A stretch of 64,000 bases of DNA from Microbacterium ulmi. Lineage in GTDB: Bacteria > Actinomycetota > Actinomycetes > Actinomycetales > Microbacteriaceae. The DNA lies in contig NZ_JAAOZF010000001.1 of the NCBI RefSeq assembly GCF_011759705.1, positions 2,252,146-2,316,145 on the forward strand, written 5' to 3'. Every line of letters begins with the position of its first letter. Position 1 is the first letter of the stretch. Below, in pieces: positions 33,154-42,819 of this stretch. Below the pieces are notes generated by a model. That model was given only the letters and a program-made list of their open reading frames with translations, had not been told where the DNA came from and did no database searches. A program made the translations under genes and the position numbers.

Positions 33154-34869
33154 ATGAGGTCGGTCGCGCCAGGGGGGTTCGCGGCACTAGCCGAACGCCC
33201 GTACTCCGACGTCCTGATCATCGGCGGAGGCATCAACGGTCTCGCGACGTTCCGCGACCTCGCGATGCAGGGGGTGGATGTCGCGCTCGCCGAAAGGGCC
33301 GACTTCGTCAGCGGCGCCTCCGCAGCATCGAGCCACATGATCCACGGCGGCATCCGGTATCTCGAGAACGGCGAGTTCCGGCTCGTGCACGAGGCTGTGA
33401 CGGAGCGCAATGCGCTGCTGCGCATCGCCCCGCATTACGTGCGGCCGCTGCAGACGACGATCCCGATCTTCTCGACGTTCTCCGGCGTCCTGACGGCGCC
33501 CATGCGGTTCCTGCGTCACGGCAAGGGCAAGCACCGCGAGCGCGGCGCGGCGCTCATCAAGATCGGGCTCGTCATCTACGACTCGTTCTCGCGCGGCGGC
33601 GGGCGCGTGCCGCGGCACACGTTCGACGGGCGTGCACGGTCGCTCGCGCAGCTTCCGCACCTCAATCCCGGCGTCAAGTACACCGCGACCTACTGGGATG
33701 CCTCGCTCCACGACCCCGAGCGGCTCGCGCTCGACGTGCTGCGCGACGGGCTCGCGGCCGGCGGCGCCCGCGCGCGCGCAGCGAACTACACGGCGGCGAT
33801 CGGCGCGGCGAACGGCCGCATCGTGCTGCGCGACGGCGTCACGGGCGAGGAGGTCGCGTTCGCGGCATCCGTCGTCGTGAACGCGGCGGGCCCGTGGACC
33901 GATCTCGTCAACCTCGCGATCGGCGACCCCACGCGGTACATGGGCGGCACGAAGGGCTCGCACATCGTGCTCGACCACCCCGAGCTGCTGGCCGCGACGG
34001 GAGGACGGGAGCTGTTCTTCGAGCACAAGGACGGCCGCATCGTGCTCATCTATCCGCTCAAGGGCCGGGTGCTCGTCGGGACGACAGATCTCGAGCACGA
34101 CATGGCCGAGCCGATCGAGTGCACCGAGGCCGAGGTCGACTACTTCATCGACCTCGTCGGGCATGTCCTGCCGGGCATCCACGTCGACCGCACGCACATC
34201 GTGTACCGCTTCGCGGGCGTGCGGCCGCTCCCCGGGCACGGCGACCTTGCCCCCGGGTTCGTCTCCCGCGACTACCGCATCGAGGCGGAGCCGCTCGCGG
34301 GAGGCACGGCGACGGTCCTCAGCCTCGTCGGCGGCAAGTGGACGACGTTCCGCGCGTCGGCCGAGCACGTCGCCGACCGCGTGCTCGACCTCCTCGCGCA
34401 GCCGCGTCGTCGCTCGACGAAGGGCGTGCCGATCGGCGGAGGCCGCGGCTACCCCACGACGGAGCGCGCCCGCCGGCAGTGGCTCACCGCGTTCCAGGAC
34501 GGCATAGGGCTCGAGCGGGCGGCGACGCTGCTCGACAGGTACGGGACCGTCGCGGCGGACGTCATCGCCGCGCTCGCCGAAGACGAAGAGGACGCCCCGC
34601 TCGAGACGGCCCCCGGCTACAGCACGGGCGAGCTGCGCCACCTGGCGCGCACGGAGGGCGTCGTGCACCTCGACGACGTCCTCATGCGGCGCACGTCGCT
34701 CGCCTTCATCGGCGCGGTCTCGGCGGCGTCCGCCGCGGAGGTCGCGGAGGCGATCGCGCCGGTTCTCGGGTGGGATGCCGCGCGCCGCCGCGGCGAGGTC
34801 GACCGCGCCCTCGCGGCCGTCCACGACGCCGACCCGACCTGGACGGCAGCCGCCGACGCCTCGCGCTGA
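33154..34869 (+). CDS. glpD: Glycerol-3-phosphate dehydrogenase (aerobic, FAD)
   Basis: Membrane-associated flavoenzyme oxidising glycerol-3-phosphate to DHAP and passing electrons to quinone. 571 residues. The FAD-binding fold is DVLIIGGGINGLATFRDLAM near the N-terminus; SSHMIHGGIRYLENGEFRLV and VVNAAGPWTDLV are typical GlpD blocks. The C-terminal helical cap is complete. The ATG at 33154 is preceded by AGGAGGGGAA, better than the upstream alternatives. glpK follows 270 bp later in the same direction; no glpF lies between them. Confidence 0.94.
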   Translation: MRSVAPGGFAALAERPYSDVLIIGGGINGLATFRDLAMQGVDVALAERADFVSGASAASSHMIHGGIRYLENGEFRLVHEAVTERNALLRIAPHYVRPLQTTIPIFSTFSGVLTAPMRFLRHGKGKHRERGAALIKIGLVIYDSFSRGGGRVPRHTFDGRARSLAQLPHLNPGVKYTATYWDASLHDPERLALDVLRDGLAAGGARARAANYTAAIGAANGRIVLRDGVTGEEVAFAASVVVNAAGPWTDLVNLAIGDPTRYMGGTKGSHIVLDHPELLAATGGRELFFEHKDGRIVLIYPLKGRVLVGTTDLEHDMAEPIECTEAEVDYFIDLVGHVLPGIHVDRTHIVYRFAGVRPLPGHGDLAPGFVSRDYRIEAEPLAGGTATVLSLVGGKWTTFRASAEHVADRVLDLLAQPRRRSTKGVPIGGGRGYPTTERARRQWLTAFQDGIGLERAATLLDRYGTVAADVIAALAEDEEDAPLETAPGYSTGELRHLARTEGVVHLDDVLMRRTSLAFIGAVSAASAAEVAEAIAPVLGWDAARRRGEVDRALAAVHDADPTWTAAADASR

Positions 34870-35139
34870 CACGGTGGACGCGACACAGCCGACGCCGGGC
34901 CCCGACGCGGCCGGACGCGACGTGAAGGCCGGCCCGCGCGGCAGAGCCGAGCCCACGAGCGCGCATGGGCTCCGCAAAGCGGAACGTGCGGGCCCTTCGC
35001 AGAGGAGCGTGCGGAGCGTGCGGACCCCGCGCGGAGAAGCGCGCTCGCACAGGCGTCCGCCGAGGACCGCAGGGCTCCGCGATAGCCTGGCGGGACCCTG
35101 CGGCCGCGAGCCGCGACGACTCGACGACGAGGAGACGAC
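34870..35139. other. Intergenic region between glpD and glpK
   Basis: 270 bp of very GC-rich DNA without a credible ORF. A TAGCCT hexamer near 35084-35089 could be a -10 for glpK; no clear -35 or operator was found. Confidence 0.3.
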
Positions 35140-36678
35140 GTGACGGGCCATGTGCTGGCGCTCGACCAGGGCACCACCTCGACGAGGGCGATCGTGTTCG
35201 ACGCGACGGGAACACCCGTCGCGGCGGCACAGCGCGAGCACGAGCAGTTCCTGCCCCGCGCCGGGCGGGTCGAGCACGATCCCGTCGAGATCTGGACGAA
35301 CACCGAATGGGTGCTCGCCTCGGCGCTCGCGAAGGCCCGCATCGGCGCGGGGGACGTCACCGCGATCGGCATCACGAACCAGCGCGAGACGGCGATCGTG
35401 TGGGACCGCCGCACGGGGCGCCCCGTGTACAACGCGCTCGTGTGGCAGGACACCCGCACGCAGCCGCTCATCGACCGGCTCGCCTCCGACGGCGGGTCCG
35501 ATCGCTTCGCCGACGTGACGGGCCTGCCGCTCGCGACGTACTTCTCCGCGTCCAAGGTCGCGTGGATCCTCGATCACGTACCGGGCGCGCGTGCGGCGGC
35601 GGAGGCGGGCGACCTCCTGTTCGGCACTCCCGACACGTGGGTGGTGTGGAACCTGACGGGCGGCATCCGGGGCGGCATCCACATCACCGACGTGACGAAC
35701 GCCTCACGCACGCTCCTCATGGACCTGCGGACCCTCGACTGGTCCGACGCCCTCCTCGCGGTGTGGGGGATCCCGCGCTCCATGCTTCCCGCGATCCGCT
35801 CGTCGTCCGAGGTGTACGGAGAGGCCCACCTCCCCGGCATCGCGGCGCGCGTGCCCGTCGCCGGCATCCTGGGCGACCAGCAGGCCGCGACCTTCGGACA
35901 GGCCGCGTTCGACGCGGGCGAGTCGAAGAACACGTACGGGACGGGAAACTTCCTGCTCGTGAACACCGGCACCGAGATCGTCCGCTCGCGGCACGGCCTC
36001 ATCACGACGGTCGCGTACCGCTGCGGCGACGAGCCGGCCAGGTATGCGCTGGAGGGGTCGATCGCGGTCACGGGGTCGCTCGTGCAGTGGCTGCGCGACA
36101 ACCTCGGCATCATCCGGCGATCCGAGGAGGTCGAGGCGCTCGCCGAGACCGTGCCCGATGCGGGCGGCGCGTACTTCGTCCCGGCGTTCTCCGGTCTGTT
36201 CGCGCCGTACTGGCGACCCGATGCGCGCGGCGCACTCGTGGGCATGACGCGCTTCGTCAACCGTGCGCACATCGCGCGCGCGGCGCTCGAGTCGACGGCG
36301 TTCCAGACGCGCGACGTCATCGAGGCCGTCGTCGCCGACACGGGTCGCGCCCTCTCGGAGCTGCGCGTCGACGGTGGGATGACGCGCGACGACCTCCTCA
36401 TGCGGTTCCAGGCCGACATCCTGGGCCTTCCCGTGGTGCGCCCCGAGGTCGTCGAGACGACGGCGCTCGGAGCGGCGTACGCGGCGGGACTCGCGACGGG
36501 GGTGTGGAGCGGGCGCGACGAGCTGCGGACGCACTGGCGCGAGGACGTGCGCTTCGAGCCCCGGATGCCGCAGGACGAGCGCGAGCGCCGCTACCGGCTG
36601 TGGAAGAAGGCCGTGTCGAAGTCGCTCGACTGGGTCGACGACGACGCCCGCATCCTCGCAGGCACCGCCGAGGAGTAG
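35140..36678 (+). CDS. glpK: Glycerol kinase
   Basis: Phosphorylates glycerol to sn-glycerol-3-phosphate for GlpD. 512 residues, FGGY family. The N-terminal phosphate loop is [16 protein letters not shown], followed by [34 protein letters not shown] sequence spread over about 80-110. [16 protein letters not shown] and the C-terminal [20 protein letters not shown] are family hallmarks. The GTG start is supported by GAGGAG 5-10 bp upstream. A 16-bp self-complementary GC element follows the stop. Confidence 0.95.
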   Translation: MTGHVLALDQGTTSTRAIVFDATGTPVAAAQREHEQFLPRAGRVEHDPVEIWTNTEWVLASALAKARIGAGDVTAIGITNQRETAIVWDRRTGRPVYNALVWQDTRTQPLIDRLASDGGSDRFADVTGLPLATYFSASKVAWILDHVPGARAAAEAGDLLFGTPDTWVVWNLTGGIRGGIHITDVTNASRTLLMDLRTLDWSDALLAVWGIPRSMLPAIRSSSEVYGEAHLPGIAARVPVAGILGDQQAATFGQAAFDAGESKNTYGTGNFLLVNTGTEIVRSRHGLITTVAYRCGDEPARYALEGSIAVTGSLVQWLRDNLGIIRRSEEVEALAETVPDAGGAYFVPAFSGLFAPYWRPDARGALVGMTRFVNRAHIARAALESTAFQTRDVIEAVVADTGRALSELRVDGGMTRDDLLMRFQADILGLPVVRPEVVETTALGAAYAAGLATGVWSGRDELRTHWREDVRFEPRMPQDERERRYRLWKKAVSKSLDWVDDDARILAGTAEE

Positions 36679-36701
36679 GACTCCACCGCGACCGCGCGGC
36701 C

Positions 36702-36717
36702 GCGCGGACAGGCCACG
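36702..36717. terminator. Self-complementary GC element between glpK and fpg-like gene
   Basis: CCGCGCGGCCGCGCGG is a perfect 16-bp palindrome midway between the convergent stops at 36678 and 36730. It probably acts as a terminator or cruciform; there is no loop or U-run, so confidence is low. Confidence 0.35.
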
Positions 36718-36729
36718 GCTGCGGCGCGG

Positions 36730-37590
36730 CTACTTCAGCAGTCGCGAGAGCCGCCGGTCGGCGAGGATCTTCCCGCCCGTCTGGCACGTCGGGCAGTACT
36801 CGAGCGAGTTGTCGGCGAAGAAGACGCTGCGCACGGTGTCTCCGCAGACCGGGCACGCCTCGCCGCGGCGCCCGTGCACCTGCATCCCGCGCCGCTTGGC
36901 GTCCTTGAGGTCGGCGGGAGGCTTGCCGGATGCCGCGGCCACCGCCTCGGCGAGCGTCGCCGTCAGGGCGGCGAAGAGCCGGTCGACATCGGCATCCGTC
37001 AGGTTCGACGCGAGCGCGTACGGCGACATCCTGGCCGCGTGCAGGATCTCGTCGGAGTACGCGTTGCCGACTCCGGCGATGATCGTCTGGTCGCGGAGCA
37101 CCCCCTTGATCTGCGTGCGACGACCCGCGAGCAGCCCTGCGAAGGTCTCGCGTGCGAACCCCGGGTCGAGGGGATCGGGGCCGAGCCGCGCGATCCCGGG
37201 CACGTCCTGGGGGAGGCGCACGACGTACACGGCGAGAGACTTCTTCGTGCCGGCTTCGGTGAGGTCGAACCCCGAGCCGTCGCTCAAGGCGACCCGCAGC
37301 GCGATCGGGGTCTTGCCCGGCCTGATGAGCGTCGTCGGCAGCTGGTCGTAGAAACGGAGCCACCCGGCCTTCGCGAGGTGGAACACGAGATGCGGACCCG
37401 ACGTCGTCAGGTCGATGAACTTCCCGTGCCGTGCGGCCCCCGTGATCGTCGCGCCCTTGAGAGAGTCGATCGGAGGGTCGTACGTCTTCAGCGCCGCGAT
37501 GTTCGCGACCGATGCGCGCGTGATCTCGAGACCCGTCACGCGTTCCCGGAGGAACTCGACGAGCCCCTGCACCTCGGGCATCTCGGGCAT
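36730..37590 (-). CDS. Fpg/Nei-family DNA glycosylase/AP lyase
   Basis: Base-excision repair enzyme of 286 residues. After Met removal, Pro2-Glu3 form the catalytic N-terminus (MPEMPEVQG; Fpg normally MPELPEVE). The helix-two-turn-helix VLRDQTIIAGVGNAYSDEIL and a C-terminal zinc finger, CPVCGD...CPTCQTGGK, are present. The finger ends in a K/R-rich tail rather than the usual R at the end, and MPEMPEV suggests the Nei-like actinobacterial branch rather than MutM proper. The ATG at 37590 is fixed by the need for Pro2. Confidence 0.88.
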   Translation of the reverse strand: MPEMPEVQGLVEFLRERVTGLEITRASVANIAALKTYDPPIDSLKGATITGAARHGKFIDLTTSGPHLVFHLAKAGWLRFYDQLPTTLIRPGKTPIALRVALSDGSGFDLTEAGTKKSLAVYVVRLPQDVPGIARLGPDPLDPGFARETFAGLLAGRRTQIKGVLRDQTIIAGVGNAYSDEILHAARMSPYALASNLTDADVDRLFAALTATLAEAVAAASGKPPADLKDAKRRGMQVHGRRGEACPVCGDTVRSVFFADNSLEYCPTCQTGGKILADRRLSRLLK

Positions 37591-37681
37591 GCAGTCATCC
37601 TGCCATGCCCCGCCCACGTGCGGACGGGGTCGCACGAGAGGCGAAGCCTCCGCGAGCGACCCGTGCGCGCACGGACTCCGG

Positions 37682-38248
37682 TCAGTCCCCGAGCACGGGC
37701 CAGGGCTGCGGCCGCCGGTCGTCGGTCGCCAGCAGTGCGGCGCTCCATCCGTCGTCGCGGCGGCTCTGCCCGACGAGCGCCTGCCGTCGCAGACCTTCGT
37801 ACCGGAAGCCGAGAGTGCGTGCGGCGCGCGCCGACGCCTCGTTGCCGACGACGGCGTGCCACTCGATGCGTGCGAGGCCCAGCCCGTCGGCGGCGAAGCC
37901 CCAGTCGAGAACCGGGGCGGAGGCCTCTGTCACGATGCCTCGCCCGCGCGCCCCGCGCGAGATCCAGTAGCCGAGCTCGCCGCTGCCGCGCCCGTCGAGC
38001 CGGTAGAGCCCGATCATCCCGGCGAGAGCGTCGCCGTGGCGGATCGCCCAGGTGGCGTGCGCGCCGGAGGTCCAGTCCGCCGCGACCTTCTCGACGAACT
38101 CCTCGGCGTGCCGATGCTCGTAGGGCGAGGGGACCGTCGTGAAGCGCTGGATGGCGGCATCCTGGCATGCCTCGAAGATCGCGTCGACATCGGCCGCGAC
38201 GGGCCGCGAGAGCTCGAGCCTGGTCGTGCGCAGGATGACGGGTTCCAC
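37682..38248 (-). CDS. GNAT acetyltransferase, RimJ/RimL-like
   Basis: A 188-residue N-acetyltransferase of the RimJ/RimL group. ILRTTRLELSRPVAADVDAI opens the fold; the acetyl-CoA loop is SRGARGRGIVTEA, and the downstream strand is RIEWHAVVGNEASARAARTLGF, which is strongly typical. Targets in this group are ribosomal protein N-termini or small molecules; none can be chosen here. The GTG at 38248 has TACGGT ending exactly 6 nt upstream, so it is probably leaderless. Confidence 0.88.
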   Translation of the reverse strand: MEPVILRTTRLELSRPVAADVDAIFEACQDAAIQRFTTVPSPYEHRHAEEFVEKVAADWTSGAHATWAIRHGDALAGMIGLYRLDGRGSGELGYWISRGARGRGIVTEASAPVLDWGFAADGLGLARIEWHAVVGNEASARAARTLGFRYEGLRRQALVGQSRRDDGWSAALLATDDRRPQPWPVLGD

Positions 38249-38306
38249 TCCACCACCGTAGCCGCGTCGCCGCGTACGGACCTCCGGCCCGGATGAGCCC
38301 CGGCCC

Positions 38307-38339
38307 GGATGCCGCGCCGCCGCGCGCTTCGCGGCATCC
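38307..38339 (-). terminator. Hairpin terminator after trpS
   Basis: Arms GGATGCCGCG and CGCGGCATCC (10 bp) with a 13-nt loop, about 55 bp downstream of the trpS stop. Again made of paired GGATGCC heptamers. Confidence 0.7.
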
Positions 38340-38392
38340 CGGTCGCGAGACGACGGCGGAGCAGCCCGATCACGCCCGACGACGGTGCCGGA

Positions 38393-39397
38393 TCAGGCCC
38401 GGCGGAGCAGCCCGACCCTGTCGTAGACGTCGGCGAGGGTGCGGGTCGCGACGGCCTCGGCTCGCGCGGCGTTCGCCGCGAGCACGCGGTCGAGCTCGGC
38501 AGGGTCGGACAGCAGCGCGAGCGCGCGCTCGCGGACGGGCCCGAACTCGGCGACGACGACCTCGGCGAGGCCCTTCTTGAAGTCGCCGTAGCCGCGGCCC
38601 GCGTACTCGTCCTCGATCGAGGGGATCTGGCGGCCCGTCAGGGCGGCGTAGATCACGAGGAGGTTCGAGACGCCCGGCTTTTCCTCGCGGTCGTACCGCA
38701 CGGAGCCCTCCGAGTCGGTCACGGCGCGCATGACCTTCTTCGCCGACACGGCCGGATCGTCGAGGAGCCACAGCACGCCGGCATCCGACTCCGCCGACTT
38801 CGACATCTTGGCCGTCGGGTTCTGCAGGTCGTAGATGCGGGCCGTGTCCTGCTGGATGACGGGCATCGGCACCGTGAACGTCGTGCCGTAGCGCGAGTTG
38901 AAGCGCTCCGCGAGGTCGCGCGTGAGCTCGACGTGCTGCTTCTGGTCGTCGCCGACGGGCACGATGTCGGCCTGGTACAGCAGGATGTCGGCCGCCATCA
39001 GGACGGGGTACGTGAACAGCCCGACCGACGTGGCGTCGGCGCCGTAGCGCTGCGACTTGTCCTTGAACTGCGTCATACGGCCCGCCTCGCCGAAGCCCGT
39101 GATCGTCGACAGGATCCACGACAGCTCTGCGTGCGCGGGGACGTGCGACTGCACGTACAGCGTCGACTTGGACGGCTCGATCCCCGCCGCGATGTACTGC
39201 GCGGCCGTGCGCCTCGTCTTCTCGCGAAGCTCGGCGGGGTCGTTCGGCTGTGTGAGCGCATGGAGGTCGACGACGGAGAAGAACGCGTCGTACGCCTCCT
39301 GCAGGTCGCGCCACTGCATGAGCGCCCCGATGTAGTTGCCGATCTGCAGGGAATCGGCCGAGGGCTGCATGCCGGAGTACAGGCGCGGTTTGCTCAT
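38393..39397 (-). CDS. trpS: Tryptophanyl-tRNA synthetase
   Basis: Class-I synthetase charging tRNA-Trp, 334 residues. The HIGH-equivalent is in [18 protein letters not shown], and the KMSKS motif is [28 protein letters not shown] and [18 protein letters not shown] are family blocks. The ATG at 39397 has TAGACT (minus strand, 39404-39409) ending exactly 6 nt before it and no ribosome site, so it is probably leaderless. Confidence 0.97.
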   Translation of the reverse strand: MSKPRLYSGMQPSADSLQIGNYIGALMQWRDLQEAYDAFFSVVDLHALTQPNDPAELREKTRRTAAQYIAAGIEPSKSTLYVQSHVPAHAELSWILSTITGFGEAGRMTQFKDKSQRYGADATSVGLFTYPVLMAADILLYQADIVPVGDDQKQHVELTRDLAERFNSRYGTTFTVPMPVIQQDTARIYDLQNPTAKMSKSAESDAGVLWLLDDPAVSAKKVMRAVTDSEGSVRYDREEKPGVSNLLVIYAALTGRQIPSIEDEYAGRGYGDFKKGLAEVVVAEFGPVRERALALLSDPAELDRVLAANAARAEAVATRTLADVYDRVGLLRRA

Positions 39398-39403
39398 CCG
39401 TCA

Positions 39404-39409
39404 AGTCTA
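39404..39409 (-). promoter_or_regulatory. -10 element TAGACT of leaderless trpS
   Basis: Ends 6 nt before the ATG; TTGAC adjoining it downstream is part of the spacer and not a -35. Confidence 0.6.
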
Positions 39410-39464
39410 TTGAGCGGATGCCGGTGCCTCGTCCGCGCGATCGGCTGCGCGCACGATCGGCCGC

Positions 39465-40313
39465 TCAGCCGCCGAGGGCGTATTCGGCCACGACGGGGGC
39501 ATGGTCGCTCCAGCGCGTGTCCCACGACGGGGCCCGCACGACGCGGTAGTCCGTCACGCGCGCGGCGAGCGCAGGCGTCGCCAGGTGGTAGTCGATGCGC
39601 CACCCGGTGTCGTTGTCGAACGCCTTGCCGCGGTTCGACCACCACGTGTACGGACCGTCGACCTCGCCCGCGAAGCGGCGGCCCACGTCGACCCAGCCGA
39701 GCCCTCGGCCCGTCGTGCCGTCGGCGCCCGTCACGTCGACGCCGGCGTCGCCGAGGAAGCGGTCGAAGTACGCGCGCTCGCGGGGGAGGAAGCCGGCCTT
39801 CTTGACATTGCCCCGCCAGTTGCGGATGTCGAGCTCGCGGTGCCCGACGTTGAGGTCGCCCATGATGAGCGCGAGCGGGCTCTCGGCCGCGAGCCGCGGC
39901 ATCCGCTCCTCCATCGCGTCGAGGAAGGCGTACTTGGCGACCTGCTTGGGGGTGCCGGCCTCGCCCGTCGGCACGTAGGCGGAGACGATCGCGATGCGCT
40001 CGCCGTCGACGTCGAAGTCGACCTCGATCCAGCGGCCCGCCGAGTCGAGGGCGTCGTCGCCGAGGACGCGGCGCACCTCGACCCCGTCGTCGCGCGACGC
40101 GACGGCGACGCCCGCACGACCCTTCGCGAGCGCCTCGTCGTTGACGAAGGTCCAGTCCGGCAGTGCGGCTCGCAGCTCGGCCTCGGTCGCGCGCACCTCC
40201 TGCAGCGCCATGATGTCGACGCCGGCGTCGGCGAGCCATTCGAGCATTCCCTTGCGGGCGGCGGCGCGGATGCCGTTGACGTTGACGGAGGCGATGCGGA
40301 CGGAGCGAGACAC
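39465..40313 (-). CDS. xthA: Exodeoxyribonuclease III
   Basis: AP endonuclease and 3'-5' exonuclease of the EEP superfamily, 282 residues. Catalytic blocks: VNVNGIRAA (Asn), LQEVRA (metal Glu), YVPTGEA, IMGDLNVGHRELD (Asp/Asn) and WSDHAPVVAEY (catalytic Asp-His). All are intact. The GTG at 40313 is chosen over an ATG 30 bp upstream because TAGGCT ends 7 nt before it (leaderless pattern) and because the protein then begins one short stretch before the fold. Confidence 0.93.
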   Translation of the reverse strand: MSRSVRIASVNVNGIRAAARKGMLEWLADAGVDIMALQEVRATEAELRAALPDWTFVNDEALAKGRAGVAVASRDDGVEVRRVLGDDALDSAGRWIEVDFDVDGERIAIVSAYVPTGEAGTPKQVAKYAFLDAMEERMPRLAAESPLALIMGDLNVGHRELDIRNWRGNVKKAGFLPRERAYFDRFLGDAGVDVTGADGTTGRGLGWVDVGRRFAGEVDGPYTWWSNRGKAFDNDTGWRIDYHLATPALAARVTDYRVVRAPSWDTRWSDHAPVVAEYALGG

Positions 40314-40320
40314 GACCGCC

Positions 40321-40326
40321 AGCCTA
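40321..40326 (-). promoter_or_regulatory. -10 element TAGGCT of leaderless xthA
   Basis: Ends 7 nt before the GTG at 40313; it decides the start codon of the gene. Confidence 0.5.
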
Positions 40327-40343
40327 GCCGCGGCATCCGACAC

Positions 40344-41576
40344 CTACTCGAAGAGGGACCCCTTCCGAACCGGTGCCGTCTGGAGCGTCGCCTCCACCTG
40401 CGCGAGCTCGTCCTCGGCGTCGCGCACGGCCCGCTCGGCGCTCCAGCGGCGGTACCACGGTGCCGCGTCGCGCGCCTCCTGCGCCGTGCGCACCCGGACA
40501 TGGGCCGCCGTCACGAGCGCGCGGTGCTCGGCCGCGAGCCGCTCCGCTTCGCTCACCGCCGCGATCGGGATGTCGCGATCGCGCGCGGCGACGGCGATCC
40601 ACGACGCGGCGACCAGGATGACGATGCCGATGAGGCGGAACCACAGGAGGAATCCCACGAGCACCGAGAACGTCGCCAGCAGCGGGTTCGAGGGCGTGTA
40701 GAGGAAGAGCAGGCCGACGCCGACCTGCAGGACGGCGATCGCCGCGCCGCCGAGGAGGGAGCCCGGCCAGATCGTCCGCCACGTGAGGGTCGTGCCGGTG
40801 AGGAAGCGGAACAGGCCCGCGAGGGCCGCGGAGTTGATCGCGAAGGCGACGGCGAACGACAGGAGCTTGATGAGCACCTGGAACCAGAACGACCGGTCCG
40901 TGAGACCGAGGACCGTCAGGACGAAGTCGAGGGCGCCGCTCGCGGTGTAGCCGAGCAGCGCGCCGAGCACCAGCGCGACCCCGAACGCGAGGGCGGCGAC
41001 GAAGTCCCGGGTCTTCAGGATGAAGTAGTTGCGCCGGTCGAAGGGCAGGCCGAAGATGTCTCGCACCGCCCGCCGCGTGAACGTGACGAACCCGATCGCG
41101 GTCCAGATCGCGACGACGAAGGCGATGGCACCCGTGATGGCGAGCACGCCGCTGCTGCCGGTCGCGACCGCCGTCACCTGGTCTGGATGGACGAGCCCGT
41201 CGTCGCTGATGAGCCCCGGGATGTAGCGGTTGATGAGGTCGATGAGGCCGGTGATGGCAGCCTCGCTCGCGCCGAGCCAGATCCCGACCGCCGCGAACGC
41301 GAAGTAGATGACGGCGAAGATCGCGAACAGCGACTGGTAGCTGATGCTCGCGGCGAGCAGGAACCCGTTGTGCTGCAGGAAGTGCCGCCACACCCGGATG
41401 GGGAACCACGCGAGCGTCTTCTGCGTGATCTCGGTCGCGAGCACGATCGGCGCGTCGAACCGTTCGCGGAGGGCGAGCTGCGTCGCCTCCCAGCGCTCGC
41501 GGAGCGTCTCCTCCTCCGCACGTGCCGCTGCGGCCTCGTCGCGCGGCTTGCGCGCCTCTCCCGGGCTCTGGCTCAC
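40344..41576 (-). CDS. YihY/BrkB-family membrane protein
   Basis: Integral membrane protein of about 410 residues with six hydrophobic segments and long cytoplasmic ends. Family features are NGFLLAASISYQSLFAIFAV (start of the domain) and the C-terminal helix pair LLATFSVLVGFLLWF and IGIVILVAASWIAVAA. The C-terminal tail (about 340-410) is charged and looks coiled-coil. The molecular role of the family is unsettled. The GTG at 41576 is preferred over GTG 41582 because TAATCT ends exactly 6 nt before 41576. Confidence 0.88.
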   Translation of the reverse strand: MSQSPGEARKPRDEAAAARAEEETLRERWEATQLALRERFDAPIVLATEITQKTLAWFPIRVWRHFLQHNGFLLAASISYQSLFAIFAVIYFAFAAVGIWLGASEAAITGLIDLINRYIPGLISDDGLVHPDQVTAVATGSSGVLAITGAIAFVVAIWTAIGFVTFTRRAVRDIFGLPFDRRNYFILKTRDFVAALAFGVALVLGALLGYTASGALDFVLTVLGLTDRSFWFQVLIKLLSFAVAFAINSAALAGLFRFLTGTTLTWRTIWPGSLLGGAAIAVLQVGVGLLFLYTPSNPLLATFSVLVGFLLWFRLIGIVILVAASWIAVAARDRDIPIAAVSEAERLAAEHRALVTAAHVRVRTAQEARDAAPWYRRWSAERAVRDAEDELAQVEATLQTAPVRKGSLFE

Positions 41577-41582
41577 GGTCAC

Positions 41583-41588
41583 AGATTA
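41583..41588 (-). promoter_or_regulatory. -10 element TAATCT of leaderless yihY-like gene
   Basis: Near-consensus -10, 6 nt before the GTG at 41576, with no ribosome site. It decides between two nearby in-frame GTG codons. Confidence 0.6.
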
Positions 41589-42761
41589 GCGATGTGCGGA
41601 TGCCGCTTCCCGCCGCGGCTCACCCTGCGCGGCCGAGCGGAACCTCGGAACGACGAACAGCGCCGCCGCGAGCACGACTGCGGGGACGAGGAACGCGGGT
41701 CCGAGGCCGGACCGGTCGGCGAGGAGGCCGACGACGACGGCGCCGAGGATCGCGCCGGCGTAGTTGAAGATATTGACGCGCGCGATGACCTGGTCGCTGT
41801 GCTCGGGGGAGAGCTCCCCGGCCGCGCCGAAGGTCACGGGCACGAGCACGCCGACGGCGACGCCCGCGAGGGCGAACCCGGCGATCGCGACCGCCGTGAA
41901 GGGCAGCGTCGCCACGACGAGGCACCCGGCGACCGAGACGATCGTCGCGATGGTCACGAGACGTCGCCTGCTCATGACGACCAGCAGGCGGTCGGTGGCG
42001 AGCCTCGTCGCGAGAATGCACGCCTGGTACACGGCGTAGCCGAGCGGCGCGAGTGCGGGCAGGGCCGCCAGGTCGTCCTGGAGATAGACGGCGCTCCAGG
42101 TGCTGACGGCCGAGTCGACGACGAAGACCGCAAGGATCACGAGGCCGAACGCGAGGATGCCGGCACGCGGGAGGTTCGCGCGCTCGGCCGCGGGAAGCGC
42201 CGCCTCGACGGGGCGGTCGGCCGCGAACAGGCGCGAGCCGACGGCCGCCACGACGAGTGCCGGGACGGCGGCCGTCGCGATGGCGACGCCCGCCGCCGTG
42301 GCGGACGCGGCGACGAGAGACACGAGCAGGGCGCCCGCGATCGCGGCGGCCGTGTACGTCGCGAAGAACCCGCCGATGATGGGGCGTCCGTAGGCGCGCT
42401 GCACCGTGATGGCCTGCATCGCCTGCGAGGCGTCGACGCACCCGAGCCCCACGCCGTACAGCGCGAACACCACCGCGAACGCGGTGAGGGGCGTGGGCAC
42501 GGCGATGAGGGGGAGCGCCGCCGCCTGCACCGCGAGGCCGAGCACGAGGGCCGCGCGGCTCCCGAAGCGCACGGCCACGGCGTTCGCGACGACGGAGCCG
42601 ACCGCCGCCATCACGCACACGCCGAGCACGATGAGCGAGACGACCGTGTCGTCGACGTGCTGTCGCTCCTTGAGCGCCGGCAGCGACGTGACGACGACCG
42701 CGTAGCCGATCGCCTGCGCAGCGTACGAGGCGCTGACGCAGAGGCGGGCTCGCCGAGGCAT
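41586..42761 (-). CDS. MFS transporter
   Basis: A 391-residue major-facilitator protein with twelve hydrophobic segments. Features are YAAQAIGYAVVVTSLPALKE at helix 1, a loop NAVAVRFGSRAALVLGLAV between helices 2 and 3, and YGVGLGCVDASQAMQAITVQ in helix 4; helices 7-12 repeat the pattern. It looks like a set-14/fucose-permease-like or drug-exporter MFS; the substrate is unknown. ATG 42761 follows GAAGGA. It lies 58 bp downstream of sdhB on the same strand, so it may be read through from the sdh operon. Confidence 0.82.
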   Translation of the reverse strand: MPRRARLCVSASYAAQAIGYAVVVTSLPALKERQHVDDTVVSLIVLGVCVMAAVGSVVANAVAVRFGSRAALVLGLAVQAAALPLIAVPTPLTAFAVVFALYGVGLGCVDASQAMQAITVQRAYGRPIIGGFFATYTAAAIAGALLVSLVAASATAAGVAIATAAVPALVVAAVGSRLFAADRPVEAALPAAERANLPRAGILAFGLVILAVFVVDSAVSTWSAVYLQDDLAALPALAPLGYAVYQACILATRLATDRLLVVMSRRRLVTIATIVSVAGCLVVATLPFTAVAIAGFALAGVAVGVLVPVTFGAAGELSPEHSDQVIARVNIFNYAGAILGAVVVGLLADRSGLGPAFLVPAVVLAAALFVVPRFRSAAQGEPRREAASAHR

Positions 42762-42819
42762 CCGTCCTTCGGAGGTGCTGGTCTCGCTCCGTCGCGAGGC
42801 GGTCGTCACGGGCGCGGGC